51,525 nt of DNA from JAENVU01 sp046598395 (GTDB lineage Bacteria > Actinomycetota > Acidimicrobiia > IMCC26256 > JAENVU01), in assembly GCA_046598395.1 (NCBI GenBank), contig JBKJIQ010000024.1, positions 1-51,525 of the forward strand, read 5' to 3'. This document shows positions 36,454 to 44,611 of the stretch, piece after piece. The notes under the pieces are model-generated. The model was given only the letters and a program-made list of their open reading frames with translations, did not search any database and was not told the DNA's origin. Within the stretch, counting starts at the first letter, position 1. Every line of letters starts with the position of its first letter. The translations under genes and the position numbers were made by a program.

Positions 36454-37647
36454 ATGTCAGCCGCCAAGCCAGGTGGAGTGCCGAGCTTAGAAGATCTGCC
36501 GGACCTTGATGGTCTGCGGGTCTTGCTGCGTGCCGACTTCAACGTCCCGATGCACGACGGTACGATCACCGACGATCTCCGGATCGCGGCGGCACTGCCC
36601 ACCATCCAATGGCTGCGCGACCACGGTGGGGCGGTGGTGGTGTGCAGCCATTTCGGTCGACCGAAGGGTGCGCCCGACCCGCGCTATTCGCTCGCGCCCG
36701 TCGCAGCCCGTCTCTCGGAGCTCCTCGGCGTCGACGTGCCGCTCGCGCCGAAGGTGGTGGGCGAGGTTCCGTCCTCGATGGAAGCCAGCCTGACGCCGGG
36801 CGACGTGATGATGCTCGAGAACCTTCGGTTCGAGCCGGGGGAGACATCAGATGACCCCGGGCTCGCGGTGTCGTTGTGCGAACCGATCGACGTGTACGTC
36901 AACGACGCGTTCGGTGCGTGCCATCGCGTCCACACCTCCGTGGTCGGTCCACCGCGGATCGTGCCGTCGGCGGCGGGACGTCTGCTCGAACGTGAAGTGC
37001 AGGTGCTCTCCGGAATGCTGGAGGATCCGAAGCATCCGTTCGTCGCGCTGCTGGGTGGAGCAAAGGTGAGCGACAAGCTCGGCGTGATCGACGCGTTGTT
37101 GCAGCGCTGCGACACGATCCTCGTGGGCGGCGCAATGGCGTTCACGTTTCTCGTGGCCCAAGGTCACGAGGTGGGCGATTCGCTCGTGGAGCTCGATCGG
37201 GTCGAAGACTGCCAGCGCCTGCTCGCCACTGGTCGCGTACAGATACCGGTCGACTTCGTGATTGCCCAGCAGATGACCGACACCGCGCCCACGCGGATCG
37301 TGGGCGCGGGCCGGATTCCCTCGGGTTGGAAGGGCCTGGATATCGGCCCCGAATCGGCCGCGATCTTCTCCGACGTCGTGGCCGAGGCGCGCATGGTGTT
37401 GTGGAACGGACCCATGGGCGTGTTCGAAATGGAACCGTTCGCATCGGGGACGAAGGCCGTCGCGCACGCGGTGGCTGACTGTCACGGCTTCACCATCATC
37501 GGCGGGGGAGACAGCGCCGCCGCGGTGCGTCAGTTCGGTCTGGCTGATCAGGTTGACCACGTGAGCACCGGGGGTGGCGCGTCGCTCGAACTCATCGAAT
37601 CCGGCGACCTTCCCGGCCTCGCCGCCCTCAGAAAAGGAATGGCATGA
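36454..37647 (+). CDS. pgk: Phosphoglycerate kinase
   Basis: A 397-residue monomeric kinase that transfers phosphate from 1,3-bisphosphoglycerate to ADP. N-terminal substrate signature LRADFNVPMHDG (~25-36), FGRPKG (~66-71), ENLRFEPGE, and DAFGACHR; C-terminal nucleotide signature LGGAKVSDKLGVID, VLWNGPMGVFE and GGGDSAAAV. The ATG at 36454 has GGAG eight bases upstream and follows gap by 25 bases; the frame before it runs into gap. Confidence 0.97.
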   Translation: MSAAKPGGVPSLEDLPDLDGLRVLLRADFNVPMHDGTITDDLRIAAALPTIQWLRDHGGAVVVCSHFGRPKGAPDPRYSLAPVAARLSELLGVDVPLAPKVVGEVPSSMEASLTPGDVMMLENLRFEPGETSDDPGLAVSLCEPIDVYVNDAFGACHRVHTSVVGPPRIVPSAAGRLLEREVQVLSGMLEDPKHPFVALLGGAKVSDKLGVIDALLQRCDTILVGGAMAFTFLVAQGHEVGDSLVELDRVEDCQRLLATGRVQIPVDFVIAQQMTDTAPTRIVGAGRIPSGWKGLDIGPESAAIFSDVVAEARMVLWNGPMGVFEMEPFASGTKAVAHAVADCHGFTIIGGGDSAAAVRQFGLADQVDHVSTGGGASLELIESGDLPGLAALRKGMA

Positions 37648-37648
37648 G

Positions 37649-38434
37649 ATGAGCGACTCCAAGCACTCCCGCACGCCGATCATCGCGGCGAACTGGAAGA
37701 TGCACCACGATCACTTCACTGCGATCCAGTTCACGCAGAAGTTGTCGTACCTCCTCGACAAGAACGACGTCGACGACGTGGAAGTGGTGCTGTGCCCACC
37801 GTTCACCGATCTGAGGTCCATGCAGACCACGATCGATTCGGACCGCATCCCCGTCGCGCTGGGCGCACAGCACTGCCACTGGGAGGACCAAGGCGCGTAT
37901 ACCGGTGAGGTGAGCCCCGCGATGCTGGCAAAGCTCACCGTGAAGTACGTGATCGTCGGTCACTCGGAACGGCGCGAGATCTTCGGCGAGACCGATGAGA
38001 TGGTCAATAAGAAGCTCATCGCGATCTGGAAGTACGCGATGACACCGATCCTGTGCGTGGGTGAAACGCTGGCGGAGCGCGAGGCGGGCGGAACCGACGC
38101 CAAGGTGGAAGGCCAGATCCGCGCCGCGTTCGCCGGCGTCTCCAAGGAGCAGGTCGCCAAGACGGTGGTGGCCTACGAACCGATCTGGGCGATCGGGACC
38201 GGCATCAATGCCACACCGGACGACGCCGAGGCGACGATTGCCGTCGTTCGGGCCGCGGTGGGCGGCGTGGCCGGCGCCGACGCGGCGGCTGCGGTACGGA
38301 TCCAATACGGCGGCAGTGTGAAGCCGGGCAACATCGCAGCGTTGATGGAACGCGACGGTATTGACGGCGCCCTCGTGGGTGGCGCTTCGCTCGATGTCGA
38401 TGATTTCGCACGAATCGTCCGGTATCGCCACTGA
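37649..38434 (+). CDS. tpiA: Triosephosphate isomerase
   Basis: A 261-residue TIM barrel that interconverts dihydroxyacetone phosphate and glyceraldehyde-3-phosphate. Catalytic residues N15 and K17 are in AANWKM, H105 in VGHSERR, and E177 in AYEPIWAIGTG; the phosphate-binding IQYGGSVKPGN and GGASL are near the end. The ATG begins two bases after the pgk stop with AAGGA about ten bases upstream, so translation is probably coupled. Third gene of the glycolysis operon. Confidence 0.97.
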   Translation: MSDSKHSRTPIIAANWKMHHDHFTAIQFTQKLSYLLDKNDVDDVEVVLCPPFTDLRSMQTTIDSDRIPVALGAQHCHWEDQGAYTGEVSPAMLAKLTVKYVIVGHSERREIFGETDEMVNKKLIAIWKYAMTPILCVGETLAEREAGGTDAKVEGQIRAAFAGVSKEQVAKTVVAYEPIWAIGTGINATPDDAEATIAVVRAAVGGVAGADAAAAVRIQYGGSVKPGNIAALMERDGIDGALVGGASLDVDDFARIVRYRH

Positions 38435-38495
38435 TTCCCATGGGGGTTCACACGATCAAAACCGTCGTTCGAAGCAACTCAGTGGGAACGACGAG

Positions 38496-38501
38496 TAGAT
38501 T
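38496..38501 (+). promoter_or_regulatory. -10 hexamer TAGATT upstream of secG
   Basis: TAGATT fits TAnnnT and lies 21 bases before the secG start, leaving room for a short leader with AGGAG. It suggests that secG has its own promoter besides read-through from tpiA. Confidence 0.4.
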
Positions 38502-38522
38502 CTCGACGGCCTCAAAGGAGAA

Positions 38523-38765
38523 GTGACTGCCGTGCTGACCCCGATCATTCTGATTCTGCACATTTCCGTTTCACTGCTGCTCATCTTTCTTGTGCTCCTG
38601 CACGCGGGCCGGGGCGGCGGGCTCTCCGACATGTTCGGGGGTGGGTCGCTCGGTGGTTCGATGGCGGGGGCCACCGCAGTCGAGCGCAACCTCGACCGGA
38701 TCACCGTCATCACAGCCGTCTCGTTCGGCTTTACCACCGTGCTCCTGGGCCTCCGAGTCAGCTGA
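38523..38765 (+). CDS. secG: Preprotein translocase subunit SecG
   Basis: An 80-residue membrane protein, the small subunit of the SecYEG export channel. Two transmembrane helices (~5-27 and ~58-77) flank the conserved cytoplasmic loop GRGGGLSDMFGGG. The length and the position after tpiA are typical of actinobacteria. AGGAG lies at 38516-38520, which is close to GTG 38523 and far from GTG 38532; either could be used, a difference of three residues. Confidence 0.9.
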   Translation: MTAVLTPIILILHISVSLLLIFLVLLHAGRGGGLSDMFGGGSLGGSMAGATAVERNLDRITVITAVSFGFTTVLLGLRVS

Positions 38766-38813
38766 GCACGCGTACCAAATTTCGGTTCCGTTTCTCTCAG
38801 ATGGGAAGTTCAC

Positions 38814-40514
38814 ATGATCCGATCCCGGCAGGCATTCGTCGCTCTGGTTCCCCTGGTCGCCATCGTTGCGGTCGGCTGCGGGAGCAGCAGCGGCAGTAAG
38901 GCAGCGAAGCCGACCGACTCGAGCACCTCGACCACGTTGGGCAAGGCCCCGAGCGGCACCCTGGTCCTCGGCGCCGAACAGGAACCGGCGTGTGCCGACT
39001 GGATCGACGCGTGCGCTGCCTCGTCGTGGGGCTCCTGGATCATGCAGTACCAGACGATGCCGCGTACGTTCGACTTCGCGAAGCAGGACGGCGTGTGGAC
39101 CGAAGTTCCCAGCCCGGTGCTGACGGGAATGCCGACGGTCACCACCGTCGGCGGCAAGCAGACCGTCACGTACGCGATCAGCGACACGGCGGTCTGGTCA
39201 GACGGACAACCGATCACCTCGGCCGACTTCAAGTACACCGCCGGCCAGATTGCCACCAACGGCAAGCCCGGCAAGAACGTCTACGACCCAACCGGCTACG
39301 ACAAGATCGAAAGTGTCGATGCCACCAACCCAAAGGTCGCGGTCGTCACCTTCAAGGAGCCGTACGCGAGCTGGACTGCCTTGTTCGGTTCGGACTTCGG
39401 CATCCAGCCTTCCCACATTCTCGAGGGCAAGAACCGCGACAAGCTCATGAAGGACGGCTACTCGTGGTCGGGCGGTCCGTGGATCGCCAAGTGGCAGAAG
39501 GGCGTCAGCGTCACGCTCACCCCAAACCCCAACTACTACGGCACCAAGCCCACGATCCAGAAGGTGATCTTCAAGATCATCGCCGACACCGCCTCCGAGT
39601 TCCAGGCGTTCAAGGCTGGCGAGGTCCTCGGCATCTACCCGCAGCCGTTGCCCGCGGCGATCGCCGCGATCAAGGGTGGGGTTCCGAACACCCAGTCCAT
39701 CGTGAATGCAGAGACCGCCACGGTCGAAGCGCTCTGGATGAACAACGCGAAATTCCCGTTCAACAACGTGGCAGTGCGCCAAGCCGTCGCCTACGCCATC
39801 GACCGGGACCTGATCGTGAAGAGCTTGTTCGGCGACCTCGGCGTGAACAAGGCGTGGCAGTCGCTCAACCCGCCGATCACCGCCAAGTACGCGGACGTGA
39901 ACGCCTGGGCCGGTTACAAGCTCGACCTCAGCAAGGTCGACAGCCTCATGACCGGTGACGGATGGAAGAAGACCGGTGGCGTGTGGACCAAGGGCGGCAA
40001 GACCGCGGGCTTCTCGGTGCAAACCACCGCTGGCAACAAACAGCGGGAACTCATCGAGCAGATCTTGCAGTCCCAGTTGGCCGCGGCGGGCTTCAAGCTC
40101 ACCATCGCCAACAAGAGTGCCGACGACCTCTTCGGCAAGATCCTGCCCAGCGGCAACTTCCAGATGATGATCTACGGATCGCAATCCACGAACGTGAACC
40201 CGGGCCTGTGCAGCACCCTCTGTACCGACAAGATCCCAACCAAGGCGAACGGCAACTCCGGGAACAACGTCATCCGAACCAGCGTGGCGGCGGCCGACCC
40301 GCTCCTCGCACAGGTCGACACCGAAACGAACGTGCCGGCGCGAGTTGCGGCCGCCAAGCAGGCCGACCGGCTGCTCGCCGAATCGCAGGTAAGCCTGCCG
40401 CTCGACCCGCTCCCGAACATCGCGCTCTGGAGCAACCGCGTCGGTGGGCCGGTGGGGGACAACCCGATCCTCTCGATGTTCTGGAACATGAACGAATGGA
40501 CACTCACGGGCTAA
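38814..40514 (+). CDS. ABC transporter substrate-binding lipoprotein (family 5, peptide type)
   Basis: A 566-residue extracytoplasmic binding protein. The N-terminus is a lipoprotein signal with lipid-attachment Cys C22 in VAVGCGSS, followed by a Ser/Thr-rich linker. The mature part has the family 5 pattern (WSDGQPITSADFKYT, VRQAVAYAIDRD), as in DppA/OppA and nickel-binding relatives. It starts a five-gene transporter operon with two permeases and two ATPases. GGGAAG lies about five bases upstream of the ATG. Peptides are the likely substrate, but the family also carries nickel, opines and sugars. Confidence 0.92.
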   Translation: MIRSRQAFVALVPLVAIVAVGCGSSSGSKAAKPTDSSTSTTLGKAPSGTLVLGAEQEPACADWIDACAASSWGSWIMQYQTMPRTFDFAKQDGVWTEVPSPVLTGMPTVTTVGGKQTVTYAISDTAVWSDGQPITSADFKYTAGQIATNGKPGKNVYDPTGYDKIESVDATNPKVAVVTFKEPYASWTALFGSDFGIQPSHILEGKNRDKLMKDGYSWSGGPWIAKWQKGVSVTLTPNPNYYGTKPTIQKVIFKIIADTASEFQAFKAGEVLGIYPQPLPAAIAAIKGGVPNTQSIVNAETATVEALWMNNAKFPFNNVAVRQAVAYAIDRDLIVKSLFGDLGVNKAWQSLNPPITAKYADVNAWAGYKLDLSKVDSLMTGDGWKKTGGVWTKGGKTAGFSVQTTAGNKQRELIEQILQSQLAAAGFKLTIANKSADDLFGKILPSGNFQMMIYGSQSTNVNPGLCSTLCTDKIPTKANGNSGNNVIRTSVAAADPLLAQVDTETNVPARVAAAKQADRLLAESQVSLPLDPLPNIALWSNRVGGPVGDNPILSMFWNMNEWTLTG

Positions 40515-40550
40515 GTGTTCGACCGTTGGTAAATCTGTCGGCAGGGATCA

Positions 40551-40579
40551 TGGTGGCCCGGACGTCTTCCGGGCCACCA
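40551..40579 (+). terminator. Strong hairpin between binding-protein and permease genes
   Basis: TGGTGGCCCGG pairs perfectly with CCGGGCCACCA around a seven-base loop, an 11-bp stem. No T-run follows. Such hairpins after binding-protein genes slow 3' decay or stop part of the transcripts, so that the binding protein is made in excess over the membrane parts. Confidence 0.65.
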
Positions 40580-40601
40580 CCCCGTATCTGAGGCGGCGGT
40601 A

Positions 40602-41573
40602 TTGGGGACCTACATCTCGCGGCGGGTGCTCTACTCGATCCCCGTGATCCTCGTCGCGTCGTTCCTCCTGTTGTGGTCGGTGCGGGCGACCTTCGATCCA
40701 TGCGCGCAGTTCCGCACCAGCCAAGGCGGGGTTGCGAGCGTCGAGCGATGCCGCACGTCGTTGCATCTCAACGACTCGGTGTTCACCCAATATGGGCGCT
40801 GGCTGGGCAACGCAGTGCAGGGGGATTTCGGCGAAAGCCAGCAGAGCCACGCCGAGGTCAGCACCACGATCAACCGGGCACTCTGGTACACGATCCAGCT
40901 GATCTTCTGGGGCATCCTCGTCTCGGCGGTGGTGTCGATCGCGCTCGGCATCTACTCGGCGCTGCGCCAGTACTCCGTCGGTGACTACGTGTTCACCGGA
41001 CTGTCGTTCATCGGCCTGGCGATGCCACCGTTCTGGTTCGGCCTCATCGCGATCCAGTTCCTCTCGGTCGACCTCAAGGACGTCCTCGGCACCGATCAAG
41101 CCGTGTTCGGCTTCGTCGGCCTCCATACCGGTGACGGCACCGGATTCAACCTGGACTACCTCCGCCACCTGGTCCTGCCGGTGATGACGCTGACCGTCCA
41201 GATCATCGCGGAATGGAGCCGGTTCCAACGGGCGTCGATGCTCGACGTGATGTCCGCCGATTACATCCGCACCGCACGCGCCAAGGGTGTGCCGCGGCGC
41301 CAAGTCGTCATCCGTCACGGGCTGCGCAACGCGCTCATCCCCCTCGTGACGATCATGGCCCTCGACATCGGTGCGCTCTTCGGCGGGTTGATCATCACGG
41401 AGAAGATCTTCTCGATTCCCGGGATGGGCCGACTGTTTCTCGACGCGCTGCTCAAGGGTGACGTTCCGGTGCTCGAGGCATGGCTCGTGGTCACGGCGGT
41501 CTTCATCGTGGCGTTCAACCTCCTGGCCGACGTGCTCTACGGCGTACTCGACCCCCGGATCCGGCTCTCATGA
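40602..41573 (+). CDS. ABC transporter permease, DppB type
   Basis: A 323-residue inner-membrane permease with about six helices. The N-terminal RRVLYSIPVILVASFLLLWSV and the ATPase-contact EAA loop TARAKGVPRRQVVIRHGLRN near 225-245 are typical of DppB/OppB. The long segment after helix 1 (~30-85) faces outside. The TTG start is weakly supported (GAGGCGG upstream); the hairpin at 40551-40579 lies just before it. The stop overlaps the next permease start by four bases. Confidence 0.92.
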   Translation: MGTYISRRVLYSIPVILVASFLLLWSVRATFDPCAQFRTSQGGVASVERCRTSLHLNDSVFTQYGRWLGNAVQGDFGESQQSHAEVSTTINRALWYTIQLIFWGILVSAVVSIALGIYSALRQYSVGDYVFTGLSFIGLAMPPFWFGLIAIQFLSVDLKDVLGTDQAVFGFVGLHTGDGTGFNLDYLRHLVLPVMTLTVQIIAEWSRFQRASMLDVMSADYIRTARAKGVPRRQVVIRHGLRNALIPLVTIMALDIGALFGGLIITEKIFSIPGMGRLFLDALLKGDVPVLEAWLVVTAVFIVAFNLLADVLYGVLDPRIRLS

Positions 41574-42547
41574 CCGACCACCCGAACAACGAGCCCGATC
41601 ATCCCCTGATGTCGATGGGCATGGGCCCGTCGATGCCCGCATCGTCGGGCTCGGGCGAGTTTGATATCGCCGCCCACGCCGAGCCCGTGGCCCGGTCGCA
41701 GTGGCAGCTCTTCTGGCGGCGGTTCCGACGGCACAAGGTCGCGATGGCGTCGATCGTGGTCCTGGTCATTCTCGTGGTGTTGTGTTTCGGTGCCGGCGTC
41801 TTCGCGCCATTCGCCAACAACGAACTGGACCCCTTAAGCCTTCGAGCAGGAGCGGTTGGACCGAACGGGACGCACTGGCTCGGCACCGACGAACTCGGGC
41901 GCGACCAACTCACTCGCCTGCTCTACGCCGGGCAGCTCTCGCTCAAGATCGGATTCGCCGTCGCATTGATCTCCACCGCGGTGGGGACGTTGGTCGGCGC
42001 CTTCGCCGGGTTCTTCGGTCGGGCCACCGACCAGGTCCTCATGCGCGTGACCGACCTGTTTCTCATCGTCCCGGCGATCGCGATCCTCGCCCTCGCGCTC
42101 CAGTACTTCGGGCACACCGAAACCGTGATCATCTTGGTGCTCGCTGCGTTGTTCTGGATGGGCGTTGCCCGCGTGGTGCGCGGGCAGGTGCTCTCACTGC
42201 GCGAGAAGGAGTTCGTGGAAGCGGCGCGGGCGTCCGGTGCCTCGCCGCTGCGGATCATCGTGCGCCACATCCTCCCCAACATCATCGGACCGATCATGCT
42301 CAACGTCACCCTCGGCGTTGCGGCTGCGATCATCACCGAGTCCACGCTGTCGTTTTTGGGTTTCGGGGTGCAGCCGCCCGAGGCATCATGGGGCAGCATG
42401 CTCTCGGATGCCGAGGCCTACGTCGGCACGGCGCAGTCGCACCTGTTGTACGCGCCGGGCCTCATGATCCTGATCACCGTGCTGGCCGTGAATTTCATCG
42501 GCGACGGATTGAGCGATGCATTCGATCCGCAGAGCGAACAGCACTGA
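41570..42547 (+). CDS. ABC transporter permease, DppC type
   Basis: A 325-residue permease. After ~45 cytoplasmic residues rich in Met, Ser and Pro comes RRFRRHKVAMASIVVLVILVV as the first helix, then HWLGTDELGRDQLTRLLY, the periplasmic signature of DppC/OppC, and five further helices. The EAA loop AARASGASPLRIIVRHILPN contacts the ATPases. ATG 41570 overlaps the upstream TGA (ATGA). It forms the channel together with the DppB-type permease. Confidence 0.93.
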   Translation: MTDHPNNEPDHPLMSMGMGPSMPASSGSGEFDIAAHAEPVARSQWQLFWRRFRRHKVAMASIVVLVILVVLCFGAGVFAPFANNELDPLSLRAGAVGPNGTHWLGTDELGRDQLTRLLYAGQLSLKIGFAVALISTAVGTLVGAFAGFFGRATDQVLMRVTDLFLIVPAIAILALALQYFGHTETVIILVLAALFWMGVARVVRGQVLSLREKEFVEAARASGASPLRIIVRHILPNIIGPIMLNVTLGVAAAIITESTLSFLGFGVQPPEASWGSMLSDAEAYVGTAQSHLLYAPGLMILITVLAVNFIGDGLSDAFDPQSEQH

Positions 42548-42548
42548 T

Positions 42549-43616
42549 ATGGCCCCCGAACCCGAACCACTCACCCCCACCGAACCGATGATCAGCCGAC
42601 CGGCAGGCGACACACCGTTGCTCTCGGTCCGCGACCTTTCGGTCACATTCAAGACCGATGACGGCCTGGTGCGAGCCGTCGACTCCGTCACCTTCGACGT
42701 GGGCGCGAACGAGACCGTGGGCATCGTGGGGGAGTCCGGTTCCGGCAAGAGCGTCAGTTCGCTCGCGATTCTCGGCCTGCTCCCGAAGTCGGCACAGATC
42801 ACCGGCGACATTCAGTTCCGCGGTCAGTCGCTTTTTTCGCTGACCGAACCAGAGATGGACACGATCCGCGGCAATGAGATCGCCATGATCTTCCAAGACG
42901 CGCTGGCCGCGCTCAATCCCGTGTACACGGTGGGCAAGCAGATCGCGGAGGCGATCCGCGTCCACGACCACGCGCTCGACAAGGCAACGATTCGCGAGCG
43001 CAGTATCGAACTCCTCGATCTCGTCGGGATCCCGAATCCCACCGAGCGAGTGGATCAGTACCCGCACGAGTATTCCGGTGGCATGCGCCAGCGAGCGATG
43101 ATTGCGATGGCGATCGCCAATGATCCCGCGTTGCTGATCGCGGACGAACCGACCACCGCGCTCGACGTGACGATTCAAGCGCAGGTACTCGAGGTTCTCG
43201 AGCGCATCCAGGACCGCACGAAGTCTTCGATCATGCTCATCACCCACGATCTTGGTGTGGTCGCCGGCGTGGTCGAGCGGGTGATCGTCATGTACGCGGG
43301 CCGCCAGGTTGAGCTCGGCTCGGTGGACGACACGTTCTATGAGCCCAAACATCCCTACACCGAAGGTCTGCTCGCCTCATTACCGCGGCTCGATCGGCGT
43401 TCCGACAAGACCAGCCGGCTGCATCGGATTGTGGGTCAGCCGCCCTCCCTGATTCACGTCCCGCCGGGTTGTGCGTTTCATCCCCGTTGCCCCTACGCCG
43501 AGGCCCCCGGTCGGTGCTCGAGCGATCGACCGGAGTTGGCCGACCTCGGTGGCGGCCATCGTTCCGCGTGTTTCTTCCCCAACCGCGTCGGCTCACTCGT
43601 TGAGGACCCGTCATGA
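42549..43616 (+). CDS. ABC transporter ATPase, DppD type
   Basis: A 355-residue ATPase with Walker A GESGSGKS at 61-68, Q-loop FQDALAALNP, signature YSGGMRQR, Walker B LLIADEPT and switch His in ITHDLG. The C-terminal oligopeptide-transporter extension has a cysteine cluster, GCAFHPRCPYAEAPGRC, typical of DppD. The ATG starts two bases after the upstream stop without an obvious Shine-Dalgarno, so it is probably read by coupling. It overlaps the next gene by four bases. Confidence 0.94.
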   Translation: MAPEPEPLTPTEPMISRPAGDTPLLSVRDLSVTFKTDDGLVRAVDSVTFDVGANETVGIVGESGSGKSVSSLAILGLLPKSAQITGDIQFRGQSLFSLTEPEMDTIRGNEIAMIFQDALAALNPVYTVGKQIAEAIRVHDHALDKATIRERSIELLDLVGIPNPTERVDQYPHEYSGGMRQRAMIAMAIANDPALLIADEPTTALDVTIQAQVLEVLERIQDRTKSSIMLITHDLGVVAGVVERVIVMYAGRQVELGSVDDTFYEPKHPYTEGLLASLPRLDRRSDKTSRLHRIVGQPPSLIHVPPGCAFHPRCPYAEAPGRCSSDRPELADLGGGHRSACFFPNRVGSLVEDPS

Positions 43617-44611
43617 CCGACTCGGCGCTCGGGCCGCTCTTGGATGTTCGCAATTTGGTGAAGACGTTCCCGATTCGAGCGGGGCTGTTTCGCCAGACCG
43701 TAAATCGGGTCCAGGCGGTCTCGAACATCTCCTTCTCACTCCAGCGGGGCGAGACCCTTGGGCTCGTGGGCGAATCCGGATGTGGGAAATCCACGACGGG
43801 TCGTTGTTTGTTGCGTCTCCTCGACGCGGACTCGGGCCAGATCCTCTTCGAGGGCGTCGATCTCGTCGGCGTCGGGAGTCGCGAACTCCGGAAGCTGCGC
43901 TCCAAGATCCAGATCGTGTTTCAGGACCCCTACGCCTCACTCAACCCTCGGATGACGGTACAGGCGATCATCTCCGAACCCATGCGGGTACACGGGATCT
44001 GGCGGTCCGGTGGTTCCGAGCAAGTCAAAGAACTGATGAGCACCGTCGGCCTCAACCCCGAACACGTGAACCGATTCCCTCACGAGTTCTCGGGTGGGCA
44101 GCGCCAGCGCATCGGGATCGCGCGCGCGCTCGCTCTCGACCCGGACTTGATTGTGCTCGATGAGCCGGTCTCCGCACTCGACGTGTCCATCCAGGCCGGG
44201 GTCGTGAACCTGCTCGAAGACCTCCAGGAGCGGCTCGGACTCGCATACTTGTTCATTGCCCACGATCTCTCCGTGGTGCGTCACACGTGCGATCGGGTCG
44301 CGGTGATGTACCTGGGCAAAATCGTGGAGACCGGCAATTCCGACGACGTGTACGAGCACGCCGCGCATCCGTACACCCAAGCGTTGCTCTCCGCGGTTCC
44401 GGTGCCGGATCCGCGCAAGGAGCGGGCGCGCCAACGGATCATTCTCGAAGGTGACGTGCCATCGCCGGCGAATCCGCCGTCCGGGTGTCGGTTCCGCACT
44501 CGGTGTTGGAAGGCACAAGACGTCTGTGCGGCCGAGGAACCGGAGTTAATCGACCGCGGCCAGGGTCACCCCGTGGCCTGCCACTTCGCCGAAGAGGCCG
44601 CCGTCCTCTAA
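43613..44611 (+). CDS. ABC transporter ATPase, DppF type
   Basis: A 332-residue partner ATPase with Walker A GESGCGKST near 54-62, Q-loop VFQDPYASLNPR, signature FSGGQRQR, Walker B LIVLDEPVSALD and switch His in IAHDLS. The C-terminal extension also has cysteines (GCRFRTRCWKAQDVC). It ends the transporter operon; the last ~170 bases are also crossed, in antisense, by the 3' end of the serine recombinase frame from the neighbouring element. Confidence 0.94.
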   Translation: MTDSALGPLLDVRNLVKTFPIRAGLFRQTVNRVQAVSNISFSLQRGETLGLVGESGCGKSTTGRCLLRLLDADSGQILFEGVDLVGVGSRELRKLRSKIQIVFQDPYASLNPRMTVQAIISEPMRVHGIWRSGGSEQVKELMSTVGLNPEHVNRFPHEFSGGQRQRIGIARALALDPDLIVLDEPVSALDVSIQAGVVNLLEDLQERLGLAYLFIAHDLSVVRHTCDRVAVMYLGKIVETGNSDDVYEHAAHPYTQALLSAVPVPDPRKERARQRIILEGDVPSPANPPSGCRFRTRCWKAQDVCAAEEPELIDRGQGHPVACHFAEEAAVL